Assembly: GCA_910578935.1 (NCBI GenBank)
Contig: CAJTSM010000008.1
Coordinates: 1 to 51,860 of the forward strand
Length of the DNA stretch: 51,860 nt
Direction of reading: 5' to 3'
Origin: an uncultured Oscillibacter sp.
Lineage (GTDB): Bacteria > Bacillota > Clostridia > Oscillospirales > Oscillospiraceae
Part shown: in pieces, positions 15,362 through 23,564 of the stretch
Layout of the letters: each line of letters starts with the position of its first letter
Position numbering within the stretch: the first letter of the stretch is position 1
Translations under genes and position numbers: made by a program
Notes under the pieces: generated by a model
Databases searched by the model: none
Told to the model about the DNA's origin: nothing
The model's input: only the letters and a program-made list of their open reading frames with translations

Positions 15362-16558
15362 ATGAATATTCTGGTCATCAACGCGGGAAGTTCCTCCCTG
15401 AAGTATCAGCTTTTAGACCCGGCGAGCGGCGTTCTTCTGGCCAAGGGCCTGTGCGAGCGCATCGGCATCGACGGCAAATTCACTTACAAGGCTGAGGGGA
15501 AGAAGACCCTGGACGCCGTCGACATCCCCATGCCCACCCATTCCGAGGCCATCCAGGCCGTGCTGGACGCGGTGGCGGACAAAGACAACGGCGTGATTTC
15601 CTCCATGAGCGAGATCGGCGCGGTGGGACACCGGGTGGTCCACGGCGGCGAGGCGTTCAACAAGTCCGTGCTGATTGACGACGCGGTGCTTCAGGCCATC
15701 GAGGACTGCATCCCCCTGGCCCCTCTCCACAACCCTGCCAATTTGACGGGGATCCGGGCCTGCCGGAAGGTGATGCCCGGCGTGCCTATGGTGGCCGTGT
15801 TCGACACCGCCTTCCACCAGACCATGCCTCCCCAAGCCTACATGTACGCCCTGCCCTACGCCTGGTATGAGGAGGACAAGGTCCGGCGCTACGGCTTCCA
15901 CGGCACCAGCCATAAGTACGTGGCCGGCCGGGCCGCCGTGATGCTTGGCAAGAAGCCCGAGGAAGTAAAGCTGATCTCCTGCCACCTGGGCAACGGCTCT
16001 TCCATCACCGCTGTAGACGGCGGCAAGAGCGTGGACACCTCCATGGGCTTTACTCCCCTGGCGGGCGTGCCTATGGGCACCCGGTCCGGCGACCTGGACG
16101 CGGGCATCCTCCAGTATGAGATGAACAAACGGGGAATGGGCATCGACGAGATGCTGAACGCCTTGAACAAAAAATCCGGCGTGGAAGGCCTGAGCTGTGT
16201 CAGCTCCGACTTCCGGGACCTGGAAGCCGCCGCCGGAAAAGGCGACCAGAAGGCCGCCCTGGCCCAAAAGAAGTTTGCTTACGAGGTGAAAAAGTACGTG
16301 GGAGCCTATGCCGCCGCCATGGGCGGAGTGGACGCCGTAATCTTCACCGCCGGCGTGGGCGAAAACGACAAGGCCATCCGCGCCATGGTCTGCGAGGGCC
16401 TGGAGTACATGGGTGTGAAGCTGGACGCGGAGGCCAACAACGTCCGGGGTAAGGAAACCGTCATTTCCGCCCCCGGCTCCAAGGTCAAAGTGCTGCTGAT
16501 CCCGACCAATGAGGAGCTTATGATCGCCATAGAAACGGCGGAAATCGTGAACAAATAA
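15362..16558 (+). CDS. ackA: Acetate kinase
   Basis: This 398-residue enzyme interconverts acetate plus ATP and acetyl phosphate plus ADP, the ATP-yielding last step of acetate fermentation. It has the ASKHA-family N-terminus NILVINAGSSSLKYQL, followed by AVGHRVVHGG, the catalytic-region VFDTAFHQTMP, RYGFHGTSHKYV, HLGNGSSITAV and GDLDAG. The length is typical. AAGAGGAG precedes the ATG. No pta gene is adjacent. A strong hairpin follows. Confidence 0.97.
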   Translation: MNILVINAGSSSLKYQLLDPASGVLLAKGLCERIGIDGKFTYKAEGKKTLDAVDIPMPTHSEAIQAVLDAVADKDNGVISSMSEIGAVGHRVVHGGEAFNKSVLIDDAVLQAIEDCIPLAPLHNPANLTGIRACRKVMPGVPMVAVFDTAFHQTMPPQAYMYALPYAWYEEDKVRRYGFHGTSHKYVAGRAAVMLGKKPEEVKLISCHLGNGSSITAVDGGKSVDTSMGFTPLAGVPMGTRSGDLDAGILQYEMNKRGMGIDEMLNALNKKSGVEGLSCVSSDFRDLEAAAGKGDQKAALAQKKFAYEVKKYVGAYAAAMGGVDAVIFTAGVGENDKAIRAMVCEGLEYMGVKLDAEANNVRGKETVISAPGSKVKVLLIPTNEELMIAIETAEIVNK

Positions 16559-16574
16559 AACTTCCGGAATCTAA

Positions 16575-16612
16575 GGGCCGGGGAAGGCGCTGTCTTCCCC
16601 GGCCCCCTTCTG
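16575..16612 (+). terminator. Terminator after ackA
   Basis: Perfect 12-bp stem GGGCCGGGGAAG/CTTCCCCGGCCC with a 7-base loop, followed by a pyrimidine-rich but T-poor tail (CCTTCTGCTCCTT). Confidence 0.7.
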
Positions 16613-16616
16613 CTCC

Positions 16617-16645
16617 TTGACAAAATTTCCAAAAAATGCTATGCT
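16617..16645 (+). promoter_or_regulatory. Promoter of the Fe-S serine/cysteine lyase gene
   Basis: TTGACA (16617-16622), 17 bases, TATGCT (16640-16645). It begins directly after the ackA terminator. Confidence 0.75.
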
Positions 16646-16724
16646 GACAACAGTAGTTTCGGTGAAACCGCAAAGCTTTTTGCAGCCGCGCGCTATGGCC
16701 GAACGAGAAGGGAGGAGGAAAAGC

Positions 16725-18020
16725 GTGAATCAGGCAGATCAGCGATACCACCACTTTGTGCAAATTTTGCGGGAAGAGCTGGTGCCCGCCATGGGCTGTA
16801 CGGAACCCATCGCCATCGCCTACGGCGCGGCCAAGGCCAGGGAGGTTTTGGGCCGCCTTCCGGACAAAATCCTGGTGGAAGCCAGCGGAAACATCATCAA
16901 GAATGTCAAAAGCGTTGTGGTGCCCAACACCGGCGGACTGAAGGGCATCGAGGCTTCCGCCGCCGCCGGCGTGGTGGCGGGAGACGCGGGGAAGATCCTG
17001 GAGGTCATCTCCCAGGTGACGGACGGGCAGAAAGCGGAAATCAAAGAGTATCTTGCCAGCCACGAGGTCCGGGTGGCCCCCGCGCCGGGGGACGTGGTCT
17101 TTGACATCATTGTCACCCTCACCGCCGGAGAGGACTCCGTCCGCCTGCGCATCGCGGACTACCACACCAACATTGTCCTGATCGAGAAAAACGGCGAGAA
17201 ACTGCTGGAGGCCGGAAATGTGGTGTCGGCGGACAACACCAGCGGCCTCACGGACCGCAGCTGCATGTCTGTGGAGGCCATTGTGGACTTCGTGAACACC
17301 TGCGATGTGGAGGACGTGCGGGAGATCGTTCAGCGGCAGATCGACTATAACTATGCCATCGCCCAGGAGGGTATGAAAAACCCCTGGGGAGCCAATATCG
17401 GCAAGGTCCTCCGGGAACACTACGGCGACGACATCAAGATCCGCGCCCGGGCCATGGCCGCCGCCGGGTCCGACGCCCGGATGAGCGGCTGTGAGATGCC
17501 GGTCATCATTGTCTCCGGCAGCGGCAACCAGGGCATTACCGCCTCCGTCCCCGTCATTGAGTACGCAAAGCACTTGGGTGCGGACGGGGAGAAGACCCTT
17601 CGGGCCGTCACCCTCAGCGACCTTTTGACCATCCACATGAAGACGGGCATCGGGCGGCTCAGCGCTTACTGCGGCGCGGTCAGCGCCGGGTGCGCCGCCG
17701 GAGCCGCCGTCGCCTGGCTGAACGGCGGGGGCTTTGAGGAAGTCGCCCACACCCTGGTGAACGCCCTGGCGACGATATCCGGTATGATCTGCGACGGGGC
17801 CAAGCCCTCCTGCGCCGCCAAAATTGCCGCCGCCGTGGACGCGGGCTTGCTGGGTTACAATATGTACCGCAGCGAGCAGCAGTTCTACGGGGGCGAGGGC
17901 ATCGTCTCTAAGGGCGTGGAAAACACCATCGCCAACATCGGGCGCCTGGGCCGTTTGGGAATGAGGGAGACAGACCGGGAGATTATCCGCATCATGACCG
18001 GCCAGCCCCCTAAGGCGTAA
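16725..18020 (+). CDS. UPF0597 / L-serine dehydratase-cysteine desulfidase family Fe-S protein
   Basis: This protein of 431 residues belongs to COG3681, whose members degrade L-cysteine to pyruvate, ammonia and sulfide or act as serine deaminases using a [4Fe-4S] cluster. Candidate cluster cysteines are Cys25 (PAMGCTEP), the CGAVSAGCAAGA region and Cys356/Cys363 (ICDGAKPSC). Gly-rich motifs include NTGGLKGIEASAAAGVVAG and VSGSGNQG. The start is GTG 16725 behind GGGAGGAGG, matching the usual family length. A DAACS-type transporter follows 265 bases later and may supply its amino acid. Substrate choice between Ser and Cys is not resolved. Confidence 0.85.
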   Translation: MNQADQRYHHFVQILREELVPAMGCTEPIAIAYGAAKAREVLGRLPDKILVEASGNIIKNVKSVVVPNTGGLKGIEASAAAGVVAGDAGKILEVISQVTDGQKAEIKEYLASHEVRVAPAPGDVVFDIIVTLTAGEDSVRLRIADYHTNIVLIEKNGEKLLEAGNVVSADNTSGLTDRSCMSVEAIVDFVNTCDVEDVREIVQRQIDYNYAIAQEGMKNPWGANIGKVLREHYGDDIKIRARAMAAAGSDARMSGCEMPVIIVSGSGNQGITASVPVIEYAKHLGADGEKTLRAVTLSDLLTIHMKTGIGRLSAYCGAVSAGCAAGAAVAWLNGGGFEEVAHTLVNALATISGMICDGAKPSCAAKIAAAVDAGLLGYNMYRSEQQFYGGEGIVSKGVENTIANIGRLGRLGMRETDREIIRIMTGQPPKA

Positions 18021-18285
18021 AACCGGTCTGTTTTTCCAGCCTATAGCAATTCTTAGAAATAAGCAAAGGAGATGGATACAGGCGATACAAGAGCAAAGAG
18101 AAACACGCAGCCATCACGCGCCGCCTATATCCGCCGAACTGCTGTCCGTTCAGTATTTTTGAGAATTGTGAGAATTGTTATATGTATGCGGGGGCTCCGC
18201 CGCGCGTATGCTGGAAGCAGGACCACCCTGACTGCGGAGCGGAATTTGTGTGTGTGTTTATAGCACAGAAAGAGAGGAATCCTTT
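18021..18285 (+). promoter_or_regulatory. Upstream region of the symporter gene with a 9-bp tandem repeat
   Basis: No gene is seen in this 265-base gap. It contains the tandem repeat GAGAATTGT-GAGAATTGT (18161-18178) directly before an AT-rich TTATATGTAT stretch. That arrangement resembles a regulator site on a weak promoter. A GC hairpin near 18190 follows. Confidence 0.3.
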
Positions 18286-19485
18286 ATGGCTACTGAGAAA
18301 AAAGGCATGAGCCTTCCCGTGAAGCTGCTGATCGGCATCGCGGCCGGCATCATCTGCGGCCTGTTCCTGCCCGAGAGCGTTATGACCATTGTGGTCACCC
18401 TGAAGTACGTATTGAACCAGCTCATCATGTTCTGCGTGCCCCTGATCGTCATCGGCTTTATCGCCCCCTCCATCACCAAGATGGGCTCCAACGCCACCCG
18501 GATGCTGATGGTGGCCATCATTGTGGCCTATGTCAGCACCGTGCTGGCCACCTTTATGTCCATGGTGGCGGGCTATATTCTGGTGCCCTTCCTTCCCATC
18601 GCCTCCAGCATGGAGGGCTTGAAGGATCTGCCCGGCGTGGCCTTCCAGCTGGACATTCCCCAGATCATGCCCGTAATGAGCGCCCTGGTCTTCTCCGTCC
18701 TCGTTGGCCTGGCCGCCGTGTGGACCAAGGCCAAGACCATTACCGCCGTCCTCCAGGAGTTCCAGAACATCGTCCTCAGCGTGGTTAAGAAGGTGGTCAT
18801 CCCCATTCTGCCTTTCTTCATCGCCCTGACCTTCTGCGGCCTCAGCTATGACGGCACTATCACCAAGCAGTTCCCCGCTTTCCTGCTGGCCATCGTCATC
18901 GTCATGGCGGGCCACTACATCTGGATGGCCATTCTATACGGCTTCGCCGGCGTCTACTCCGGCCGCAGCGCCATTGAGGTCGTGAAGTACTACGGCCCCG
19001 CCTACCTTACCGCCGTCGGCACCATGAGCTCCGCCGCCACGCTGGCCGTGGCTCTGGACTGCGCCCGGAAGAGCAAGAGCCTCCGCTCCGACATGGTGGA
19101 ATTCGGTATTCCCCTCTTCGCCAACATCCACCTCTGCGGCTCCGCTCTGACGGAAACCTTCTTTGTGATGATCGTCTCCAAGGTGCTGTACGGCCAGCTG
19201 CCGGGTGTGGGCAACATGGTCCTCTTCATCCTGCTGCTGGGCATCTTTGCCATCGGCGCGCCCGGCGTTCCCGGCGGCACGGTTATGGCCTCCCTGGGCC
19301 TGATTACCGGCGTGCTGGGCTTTGACGGCGACGGCACCGCCCTGATGCTGGCCATCTTCGCCCTTCAGGACAGCTTCGGCACCGCCTGCAACGTCACCGG
19401 CGACGGCGCCCTGACCCTGATTCTCACCGGCTACGCGGAAAAGCACGGCATCAAGGAACAGGCCATCAAAGCCGTGGACCTTTGA
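18286..19485 (+). CDS. Dicarboxylate/amino acid:cation symporter (DAACS family)
   Basis: This 399-residue integral membrane symporter has eight expected transmembrane helices plus two hairpins. The serine-rich hairpin-1 motif appears as TAVGTMSSAATLAVAL, the TM7-hairpin region as FGIPLFANIHLCGSALTETFF, and the TM8 substrate motif as ACNVTGDGALTLILTGY. Members import glutamate, aspartate, serine or threonine with Na+ or H+. The upstream serine/cysteine lyase suggests serine or a related amino acid, which is inference. The start has AGAGAGGA 9 bases upstream; a terminator follows. Confidence 0.92.
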   Translation: MATEKKGMSLPVKLLIGIAAGIICGLFLPESVMTIVVTLKYVLNQLIMFCVPLIVIGFIAPSITKMGSNATRMLMVAIIVAYVSTVLATFMSMVAGYILVPFLPIASSMEGLKDLPGVAFQLDIPQIMPVMSALVFSVLVGLAAVWTKAKTITAVLQEFQNIVLSVVKKVVIPILPFFIALTFCGLSYDGTITKQFPAFLLAIVIVMAGHYIWMAILYGFAGVYSGRSAIEVVKYYGPAYLTAVGTMSSAATLAVALDCARKSKSLRSDMVEFGIPLFANIHLCGSALTETFFVMIVSKVLYGQLPGVGNMVLFILLLGIFAIGAPGVPGGTVMASLGLITGVLGFDGDGTALMLAIFALQDSFGTACNVTGDGALTLILTGYAEKHGIKEQAIKAVDL

Positions 19486-19514
19486 TCCCGGTCTATCGCA
19501 AACCATTGAGAAAG

Positions 19515-19554
19515 CCTGCGGCCCCTGGATCTCCAGGGGCCGCGGCCTTTTTTC
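19515..19554. terminator. Bidirectional terminator after the symporter gene
   Basis: A long stem formed by CGGCCCCTGG and CCAGGGGCCG with flanking pairs, then CCTTTTTT. The convergent DUF4363 gene ends 10 bases later. Confidence 0.88.
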
Positions 19555-19563
19555 CCACCCTTG

Positions 19564-19947
19564 TCAGAGCAGATTCCGCAGGCTGAACTCTTCCATTTCC
19601 GAAAGCAGGCGGAGCTGGTCCCGGAGGTCCGCCAGCTCCGCCTGAAGCTCGCTGTCCTCTTCGCTCTCCGCGAACGCCAGGGCCCGGTGGTACATGGCCT
19701 CCGCCCCGTCCACAGCGTCGTGGTTTGTGACAATGTGCAGATACGTCTGCCGGGCCGCCCAGTCCGCGTAGCCCTCCCGGATCGCGGCTGCGGTTCCTTT
19801 CCAGTCCCCGGACTGGGCCAGGCGGCCCGCCTCCTCCAACTGTTCCCGCCAGCGGGCGGTATGCGCCGTCATGGCGGCGCTGTTCCACAGGCAAAACCCC
19901 AAAACCGCCGCCAGCAAAGCGGCGGGAACGCACAGTCCTTTTTTCAT
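19564..19947 (-). CDS. DUF4363 family protein
   Basis: This 127-residue protein has one N-terminal membrane segment (LCVPAALLAAVLGFCLW) and an extracytoplasmic helical domain (HTARWREQLEEAGRLAQSGDWKGTAAAI...VDGAEAMYHRALAFAESEEDSELQAELADLRDQL). It matches DUF4363, which habitually follows DUF421 genes in sporulating Clostridia. Its start overlaps the DUF421 stop by 4 bases (ATGA), so translation is coupled. Function unknown; a role with the DUF421 partner at the membrane is likely. Confidence 0.85.
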   Translation of the reverse strand: MKKGLCVPAALLAAVLGFCLWNSAAMTAHTARWREQLEEAGRLAQSGDWKGTAAAIREGYADWAARQTYLHIVTNHDAVDGAEAMYHRALAFAESEEDSELQAELADLRDQLRLLSEMEEFSLRNLL

Positions 19948-20627
19948 GCGGTCCCCTCCTTCCTCACACAGGTCACCTGCCCTTCCTCATCCAGGGTGAG
20001 TAAAAACGCCTCCCGATGGGAGGACAGCCCCTCCTCCCGCAGGGTCTTCCGAAGCCACGCCTCATCCAAGCCCTGGGCTTTCAGGTTCCGCCGGAGAAGG
20101 CGGCCGTCGTTGACGAGAACCACCGGGAGCGTCATCTCCTCCTCCGTTTTCAGGCCCATCTGCTCCGCCGTAGGCGGCTGACACCGGGCCCAGGGAAGAA
20201 CCGACAAATGGCCCGAGTTCTCCAGTACGGCGTATTTGACCTCTTTGATCCCGGTGATCCCCTGTCCCCGGAGTTCCTCCAGCAGCTCATCCAGGGTGTA
20301 GCGGTTTTTCCGCATGGCCTCCTGCTGGAGAACTCCCTCCCGAATCAGAACAGAGGGCGCGCCGCAGGCCAGGCGGCGGAAGCGGAGGCTGGTCAGGGAC
20401 AGCTGGCTCAAAAGCATAGACAGGGCCAGCAGGGTCAAAATGGGGATAACCCCCGCCAGCAGGGGGATGCCAAAATCCTGCATGGGTACGGTGGCCAGGT
20501 CCGAGATCATCATGGTCAGCACCAGCTCGCCGGGCTCCAACTCGCCGATCTGCCGCTTGCCCATGAGGCGGAGGCCGGTCATGATGAGAAAATAAAGGAT
20601 GACGGTGCGGAAAAATGCGGTCATCAT
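19944..20627 (-). CDS. DUF421 (YetF/YdfR family) membrane protein
   Basis: This 227-residue protein starts with FFRTVILYFLIMTGLRLMGKRQIGELEPGELVLTMMISDLATVPM, a hallmark of DUF421. Three N-terminal membrane helices are followed by the YetF-type soluble domain (LIREGVLQQEAMRKNRYTLDELLEELRGQGI...VKYAVLENSGHLSVLP). Relatives affect spore or envelope properties in Bacillus, but no biochemical activity is assigned. ATG 20627 is preceded by AGGAGG at 8 bases. It forms a two-gene operon with DUF4363 and is divergent from an ECF sigma gene. Confidence 0.92.
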   Translation of the reverse strand: MMTAFFRTVILYFLIMTGLRLMGKRQIGELEPGELVLTMMISDLATVPMQDFGIPLLAGVIPILTLLALSMLLSQLSLTSLRFRRLACGAPSVLIREGVLQQEAMRKNRYTLDELLEELRGQGITGIKEVKYAVLENSGHLSVLPWARCQPPTAEQMGLKTEEEMTLPVVLVNDGRLLRRNLKAQGLDEAWLRKTLREEGLSSHREAFLLTLDEEGQVTCVRKEGTA

Positions 20628-20721
20628 AGGCGCTTCCTCCTGTGAAAGCAGTTTCTTCCCAGTATCTGCTGTTTGCCGCCCGGATATTCTCCGTCCTCCG
20701 CACAAAGAATTTTCAAAAGTC

Positions 20722-20748
20722 TGAAACCTTTCCAAGGCTTAAAACGTT
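20722..20748 (+). promoter_or_regulatory. ECF-sigma-type promoter of the sigma/anti-sigma operon
   Basis: TGAAAC (20722-20727), 17 bases, CGTT (20745-20748). The TGAAAC/CGT pattern is that of Firmicute ECF sigma factors, and no SigA-like boxes overlap it. It suggests the sigma factor drives its own operon. Confidence 0.7.
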
Positions 20749-20781
20749 GTATAAACAGAAGGACGAAAGGAGGCGGCGAAC

Positions 20782-21318
20782 ATGTCCGGCTTTTCAATGC
20801 GGTTGGAGCGAGACGAGGACCGGGCGCGCTTTACCCGGCTGTACCGCCAGACCCAACAGCGGCTCCACCGGCTGGCCGCCCGCCTCCTGGGCCCCGGCCC
20901 CAGGGCCGAGGATGCGGTTCATGATACTTTTATAAAGTTTATTCAAAATTATGAGGAGCTCCGCGCCCGTTCCGACGGGCAGCTGGAGCGGTGGCTGACG
21001 GCGGTGGTCAAAAACACGGCCCTGGATACTCTCCGCCGGGAGGGCCGGGAGACGGAGCTGGAAACCCAAGTTTGGGAACCTGCCGTTCCACCAGATCTGG
21101 GGGAGTTTGAATCCCTGGTGACCCTGATCCGCTCCATGCCGGAGGAGTACCGCCGGGTGCTGGAACTGAAGTTCCTGGCGGAGTGGAGCCTGGCGGACAT
21201 CGCCGGGGAGCTGGGCCTGACGGAGGGCGCGGTAAAGAGCCGGGTCTTTCGGGGACGGAAGCTGCTGATCGACGCGCTGAGAAGGGAGGGATATCTGGAT
21301 GGACGGTCCTGTGTTTGA
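20782..21318 (+). CDS. ECF-subfamily RNA polymerase sigma factor
   Basis: This 178-residue sigma-70 family protein contains regions 2 and 4 only. Region 2 is in RFTRLYRQTQQRLHRLAARLLG...AEDAVHDTFIKFIQNY. Region 4 is in MPEEYRRVLELKFLAEWSLADIAGELGLTEGAVKSRVFRGRKLL. GAAAGGAGG lies 9 bases before the ATG. Its stop lies 20 bases inside the next gene, which has the features of an anti-sigma factor. The upstream TGAAAC-N17-CGTT element implies autoregulation. The inducing signal is unknown. Confidence 0.93.
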   Translation: MSGFSMRLERDEDRARFTRLYRQTQQRLHRLAARLLGPGPRAEDAVHDTFIKFIQNYEELRARSDGQLERWLTAVVKNTALDTLRREGRETELETQVWEPAVPPDLGEFESLVTLIRSMPEEYRRVLELKFLAEWSLADIAGELGLTEGAVKSRVFRGRKLLIDALRREGYLDGRSCV

Positions 21319-22381
21319 CGCCATGTTAAAAAACGCCCTGGAGGAGGCCCTCCGGCAGGATATTGAGGAAACCCCCGCCCCTCCCCCGCTCTCCCGGCGG
21401 CAAAGGAAGCGGATGCGCCGCCTGCTGGCGGAGCCCCGGAGCGTCCGGGCCCCGGAGATGAAAACGGGACGCCGTCTCCGGAATCCCACCCGCTGTCTGG
21501 CGGCGGCGGTCATCGCTGCCCTGCTCACCGGCGCGGCGGCGGCGGGCTTCGCCCTGGGGAACGGGGAGCGCTTCCGGAGGATGTTCGAAGAGGACATTTG
21601 GGCCGCGGGCTACTACGGAAACGCGGCGAATACGGAGCAGCTGCTGGACATGGGAGCGGGGATGGACACCACCCTAGTGGAATCCGGCGGGCTGCGCTTT
21701 GAGATGCTGGACGCCATTTTCGACGGGCAGATCGCCATGCTGGACCTTCGCATGACCGTCCTGGACAGGGCGCTGGCGGAACGGCTCCTGGAAAACGGCC
21801 CCCTATTCCAGGACATGGAGCTCCTTTGGGAGGACAGCGAGGATATGATGTCCTGGGGCTATTCCGCCCGCTCCTGGGAGGTGTCGGAGGAGCTGGAGGA
21901 GGGGGAGTACTCCCTGATCTTCTCCGTCAGCGGCGAGGACCTGAGCACCGGGGGCCGGTGCAGCATCCGGCTCCGGGACCTGGTGTACTACAATGAGCAC
22001 AAACAGGAGGAGGTCCTCCTTCCCGGGGAGTGGACCCTGTCCATCACCCTCCGGCCCACGGAGATGATCCGGCTGGAGCCCAAGGCGGTCTGCCGAGTGA
22101 ACGGGGTGGATTGGATTTTGGACAATGTGGTCCTCTCCCCCTTGGCTCTGGGGCTGGCCTTTCACCGGGAGGACGGCGGGCGGCACTCCGACTGGTCCCC
22201 CGCTCGGGATCTGTCCATCCGCCTGAAAAGCGGGAAAACCCTGGACGTGCACGGCTCCCGGAGCGAGGCCCGGAGCGACTCCCGGGTGGACGCGCGGATC
22301 GAGTTCCCCATGCCCCTGGACCTGGAACAGGCGGAGTCCCTCCGGGTTTGCGGCGTGGACATTCCCCTTCTTGAATCCTGA
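21299..22381 (+). CDS. Putative anti-sigma factor with one membrane segment (DUF4179-like)
   Basis: This 360-residue protein has a cytosolic N-terminus of about 65 residues rich in Arg and Pro, which is the likely sigma-binding part. One transmembrane helix follows (CLAAAVIAALLTGAAAAGFALG, about 67-88), then a large extracytoplasmic domain of about 270 residues. The arrangement and the 20-base overlap with the ECF sigma gene identify it as the cognate anti-sigma factor. The outer domain resembles DUF4179/DUF5643-type modules of clostridial anti-sigma proteins, though I see no single decisive motif. A terminator closes the operon. Confidence 0.75.
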   Translation: MDGPVFDAMLKNALEEALRQDIEETPAPPPLSRRQRKRMRRLLAEPRSVRAPEMKTGRRLRNPTRCLAAAVIAALLTGAAAAGFALGNGERFRRMFEEDIWAAGYYGNAANTEQLLDMGAGMDTTLVESGGLRFEMLDAIFDGQIAMLDLRMTVLDRALAERLLENGPLFQDMELLWEDSEDMMSWGYSARSWEVSEELEEGEYSLIFSVSGEDLSTGGRCSIRLRDLVYYNEHKQEEVLLPGEWTLSITLRPTEMIRLEPKAVCRVNGVDWILDNVVLSPLALGLAFHREDGGRHSDWSPARDLSIRLKSGKTLDVHGSRSEARSDSRVDARIEFPMPLDLEQAESLRVCGVDIPLLES

Positions 22382-22387
22382 ACTGTC

Positions 22388-22417
22388 AAAAGACCCCGCC
22401 GTTCCGGCGGGGTCTTT
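22388..22417 (+). terminator. Terminator after the ECF operon
   Basis: Perfect 12-bp stem AAAGACCCCGCC/GGCGGGGTCTTT with a GTTCC loop; T residues are part of the stem end. Confidence 0.85.
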
Positions 22418-22478
22418 GTCTGTGAAAATGCCCGAACTTCCCGGCGGGAGAGCCGGGAACAGTTGTTCGGATTCCCGC

Positions 22479-22507
22479 TTGTGTTTTCCCGGCGGGCGTG
22501 CTAGAAT
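22479..22507 (+). promoter_or_regulatory. Promoter of the 22.5-kb hypothetical gene
   Basis: TTGTGT (22479-22484), 17 bases, then TGC-TAGAAT (22502-22507), an extended -10. Confidence 0.6.
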
Positions 22508-22552
22508 GGGCATATTCCGACAAAAAGCGCCGGAAGGCGCGGGGAGGTCGAT

Positions 22553-23218
22553 ATGCTGCCCAACACACGCTTGAAAAATCTCTACGCCGGGCCTCTGCCG
22601 CCCATGGCGCTGACAGACTATGAGTCCATGAGCAAGTTCCTGAACCAGGGGGCCCAGCGGTGCAAAGTCTCCGGGCGGAACTTTGACCTGTTTTTAGACT
22701 GGATCATCCACGCCCTGACCATGAGCCTCACTTCCGACAGCGCGTCCCGGGTTTTCCTGCCCAAAACGAAGACCGGGCCCTTCGTCCTGGACGACTTGAT
22801 CCCCATTTCCGGCCTTCCCCCGGCGGGGGAAAAACGGATCAAACTCAATGAGTGCGGCCTTATCGCCCCGGTGTGGAACAACGGTGCTCTGGAGGCCGCA
22901 CTGGAATCCCTGTATGACAGCGGCTTTGCCAGCCTGGAGATCGAACAGCCCTTCGGCGGAGCCTATTTCCCGGAACTCCGGCTGGCGGTCATCGACTCCC
23001 CGGCGGATGTGGAGATTCCAAACGTCCTGCGGGTCTGGAGCCGGGGCAGCGTTGTGCTGCCCGTCTATCCCCTGAAGGACCTGGAGCCTCTTCTCAACAC
23101 CGATGGGGAGACATGGTTCATTCAGTATGAGGGAATCGAGCGGGAAGAGCCCGTTTTGGAACCCCGAATGGCGGCGCTGTATAACTGCGGCCTCCGCCGG
23201 TATTGCGGGAAGGGTTAA
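22553..23218 (+). CDS. Hypothetical protein, unassigned
   Basis: This 221-residue protein was not recognised. It has no signal peptide or membrane helix and looks globular and acidic. Readable features are a basic/aromatic patch RCKVSGRNFDLFLDWIIHALTMSL near residues 39-62, KTKTGPFVLDDLIPISGLPPAGE, and a C-terminal PRMAALYNCGLRRYCGKG. A GGGGAGG site lies 6 bases before the ATG, and a credible promoter lies upstream, so it is expressed as a single gene. Its stop overlaps the stop of a small convergent gene. Confidence 0.75.
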   Translation: MLPNTRLKNLYAGPLPPMALTDYESMSKFLNQGAQRCKVSGRNFDLFLDWIIHALTMSLTSDSASRVFLPKTKTGPFVLDDLIPISGLPPAGEKRIKLNECGLIAPVWNNGALEAALESLYDSGFASLEIEQPFGGAYFPELRLAVIDSPADVEIPNVLRVWSRGSVVLPVYPLKDLEPLLNTDGETWFIQYEGIEREEPVLEPRMAALYNCGLRRYCGKG

Positions 23219-23400
23219 GATCTTCCGGCCAAAAGCTTCTCAATCCGGCCGGCAATTTCTTCCAGCTCTCTTTGCAGCAGTTTCTGGGTTTCTTCGTCCC
23301 GGAGCTGAACGGCCAGCAGCATCCTCATATTCAGGGCCCGCTGTTCCTCCAACAGGCTGTTCAGCGTGACGCTCCGGCCCTCAAAACGTTCTTTTTCCAT
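23215..23400 (-). CDS. Small charged helical protein, unassigned
   Basis: This 61-residue protein is predicted to be one long helix or coiled coil: SLLEEQRALNMRMLLAVQLRDEETQKLLQRELEEIAGRIEKLL. GTGGAGGA lies 4 bases before the ATG. It converges with the gene on the other strand, and the two stop codons overlap by three bases. No family was recognised. Being short and unsupported by a known family, it is less certain than its neighbours. Confidence 0.55.
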   Translation of the reverse strand: MEKERFEGRSVTLNSLLEEQRALNMRMLLAVQLRDEETQKLLQRELEEIAGRIEKLLAGRS

Positions 23401-23485
23401 AGGTCCTCCACCGCAATAGGATTACGCGCGTCTTATTATGATACAGGATCAAGCTGAAACCTTCCTGAAAGCGGGGAAGCCGGCG

Positions 23486-23530
23486 CCCGCTGAAAAAGAA
23501 GTTGCTTTTCAGCGGGTAGTTCTTTATAAT
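23486..23530 (+). promoter_or_regulatory. Promoter with overlapping 11-bp inverted repeat
   Basis: TTGCTT (23502-23507), 17 bases, TATAAT (23525-23530). A perfect inverted repeat CCCGCTGAAAA (23486-23496) / TTTTCAGCGGG (23506-23516) covers the -35 region. It could be an operator or an upstream terminator hairpin. Confidence 0.5.
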
Positions 23531-23564
23531 AAATTGGTCCATAGATTCATACTGGGGAGGAAAA

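Noticed and set aside
18072..18263. 63-codon plus-strand frame upstream of the symporter
   Set aside because: The AAAGGAG abuts the ATG with no spacing, the product is basic and low-complexity, and no homologue comes to mind.
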